Position numbers and translations under genes: made by a program. 64,000 bases of DNA from an uncultured Oscillospiraceae bacterium (GTDB lineage: Bacteria > Bacillota > Clostridia > Oscillospirales > Oscillospiraceae). The notes beneath the pieces are model-generated. The model did not search any database. It worked only from the letters and a program-made list of their open reading frames with translations, and was not told where the DNA came from. Location of the stretch: assembly GCA_910588105.1 (NCBI GenBank), contig CAJUQD010000002.1, positions 30,509 to 94,508 of the forward strand, written 5' to 3'. Of the stretch, positions 62,819 to 64,000 are shown piece by piece. Numbering within the stretch: the stretch's first letter is position 1; each line of letters starts with the position of its first letter.

Positions 62819-64000
62819 TTACTTCAAATTCTCAAACATCCGCAGGGCAATGATAAGCGCCTGTTCAATGCTGGCATTGCCCTGGGGGTCGAACTTATTG
62901 CCGCCCACGCCGTTGACGATCTCCTGATCCGCCATGAACGCCACCGCGTCCATGGCCCAGTTGGAAATCTCGCCGTTGTCGGCAAAGGTGGTGCCCTCTA
63001 CCTGGGGAATCTCGCCGCCCAGCTTGGTATATACACGGGACAGCATGAGCGCCGCCTGTTCGCGGGTCACCAGCTTATCGGGGGCAAAGGTTCCGTCACC
63101 CATGCCGCCCACAATGCCCAGGGCGTTGGCCTGGATGATAACGGGGTCATTGGTATCGGAGAAGGGGCTTTCGCCGGGGGCGGGGGCAGTTTCGCCGCTC
63201 ATGGCCTCGTACAACTCCACAGCGAGGGCGGCGAACTCGGCGCGGGTGATGTTCTCCGTGAAATCATCCCCCAGGCAGTCCGGCATGAGGCCCTTGATGG
63301 CGGCGCTGTCCACCTGCTCCCGCGCCCAGTCGCTCACCTCCGCGTCAACGGTGAGGGTGAAATAGACATAGCGGACAAAGTTTTTCTCGTTGCCGCTCAC
63401 GTAGTGCCGATTTATATACACGGAGCCATCGCAGAAAGTAGTGGATACTCCATAAATAGTAGTACCATCGTTGCAATATTCCACGCCATTTTCGGTAAAC
63501 GTCTCGGGGAGCACCACTTCTTTGCCGGTCTTGTCGATGAAACCCCACGAGTTACGATACACTGCCGCAAAGCCCTCGGAGAAGGGCTCCACATTCCCAT
63601 ACTTACAGGGGACAACAACCTTGCCAGTGGTGTCGATATAGCCCCACTTGCCGCCCTGCATGACCGCCGCAAGCCCATCGGAGAAATAACCTGCGGCATC
63701 AAAGGTGCAGGGAATCGCCAGTTCGCCGGTCTTGCCAATATAGCCGTATTTGCCGCCCTGCTTTACCGTCGCAAGGCCATTGGCGAAGGTGCCCACGTCA
63801 TCATACTGAAAGTCAATGACTGCTTCGTTGGTCTTATTGATAAAGCCCCACTTGCCGTTCTTCTTCACCCCGGCAAGACCCTGGAAAAAAGACGTGGCAT
63901 CATCATACTGGAAGGAGATGACCTCCTCCCCGGTCTTGTTAATAAAGCCCCACTTGCCGCCCTGCATGACCGCCGCAAGCCCATCGGAGAAATAACCTGC
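62819..64000 (-). CDS. WG-repeat and SLH-domain surface protein, cut by the window edge
   Basis: At least 393 codons; the 5' end lies beyond base 64000. The visible N-terminal part has five WG repeats of about 34 residues (KWGFINKTGEEVISFQYDDA, KYGYIGKTGELAIPCTFDAA, KWGYIDTTGKVVVPCKYG and so on). The C-terminal 190 residues hold three S-layer homology domains (ADWAREQVDSAAIKGLMPDC-like start, FSDTNDPVIIQANALGIVGG, FADNGEISNWAMDAVAFMAD), which anchor proteins to secondary wall polymers. It is therefore probably a cell-surface protein. 54 bases at 63641-63694 are repeated exactly 306 bp away at 63947-64000. Confidence 0.9.
   Translation of the reverse strand, partial: AGYFSDGLAAVMQGGKWGFINKTGEEVISFQYDDATSFFQGLAGVKKNGKWGFINKTNEAVIDFQYDDVGTFANGLATVKQGGKYGYIGKTGELAIPCTFDAAGYFSDGLAAVMQGGKWGYIDTTGKVVVPCKYGNVEPFSEGFAAVYRNSWGFIDKTGKEVVLPETFTENGVEYCNDGTTIYGVSTTFCDGSVYINRHYVSGNEKNFVRYVYFTLTVDAEVSDWAREQVDSAAIKGLMPDCLGDDFTENITRAEFAALAVELYEAMSGETAPAPGESPFSDTNDPVIIQANALGIVGGMGDGTFAPDKLVTREQAALMLSRVYTKLGGEIPQVEGTTFADNGEISNWAMDAVAFMADQEIVNGVGGNKFDPQGNASIEQALIIALRMFENLK

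Overview
The window looks like the chromosome of an anaerobic, spore-forming Firmicute of the Oscillospiraceae type (Flavonifractor/Lawsonibacter/Oscillibacter-like). This is inferred from the GC-rich backbone, the RpoB/RpoC sequences, an alpha/beta-type small acid-soluble spore protein, an IreB-family protein, a YerC/TrpR-like regulator, and promoters of the TTGACA-17-TATAAT type. No rRNA gene and no CRISPR array are visible.

Backbone, 0.7-25.9 kb: tRNA-Ala(CGC); a transglutaminase-like lipoprotein; IreB; an SH3/NlpC-P60 cell-wall hydrolase; a DUF1294 protein; rpoB-rpoC under their own strong promoter; a UPF0597 (cysteine desulfidase/serine dehydratase-like) enzyme; a SASP; a small XRE regulator with a membrane protein; and glutaminase. 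A GntR-type regulator then precedes a sugar-acid catabolic operon: IlvD/Edd-family dehydratase, Gfo/Idh/MocA oxidoreductase, two TIM-barrel isomerases and a GntP permease. An M20 amidohydrolase closes the stretch.

Decaying stretch, 25.9-32.1 kb: an intact phosphohexomutase sits among fossils. These are a fused remnant of a two-component/ABC sugar-uptake locus, a frameshifted GH94 phosphorylase, a truncated ABC ATPase and a truncated flavodoxin lipoprotein. Several joints between fragments keep the reading frame, as expected for deletions between short repeats.

Backbone again, 32.2-37.2 kb: a DUF2089 regulator with a strong operator palindrome, purA, yerC-methyltransferase-hslO, then tRNAs Val, Asp, Phe, Gly, Cys and Pro.

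Genomic island, 37.3-58.7 kb, AT-richer: three direct copies of the 3' half of tRNA-Ala(GGC), at 37351, 52477 and 58652, delimit two tandem elements. Element A (15.1 kb) is an integrative/mobilizable element with a broken repA, an intact tyrosine recombinase, a decayed integrase, an excisionase-like protein, MobC, a MOB relaxase and a sigma/anti-sigma pair. Its cargo is (i) a tightly packed five-gene operon of radical SAM protein, TIR protein, Nmad2-like protein, TIR-SLOG protein and small membrane protein, which I read as a Thoeris-like defence system of unusual composition; and (ii) a convergent P-loop kinase/TIR pair whose two upstream regions are perfect 47-bp inverted copies. Element B (6.2 kb) carries a two-gene operon of unknown type: a four-helix membrane protein followed by an 888-residue protein with an HEVAH zinc-protease motif.

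End of window, 58.8-64 kb: a small rolling-circle-type module (Rep_trans-like initiator, FtsK/VirD4-like ATPase, membrane protein, small conserved protein), a hypothetical gene, and a WG-repeat/SLH surface protein cut by the window edge.

The best candidates for an undescribed system are the five-gene TIR/SLOG/Nmad2 operon (38.2-42.8 kb), the inverted-repeat-flanked kinase/TIR cassette (43.0-45.0 kb) and the membrane protein/HExxH operon (53.4-58.1 kb).
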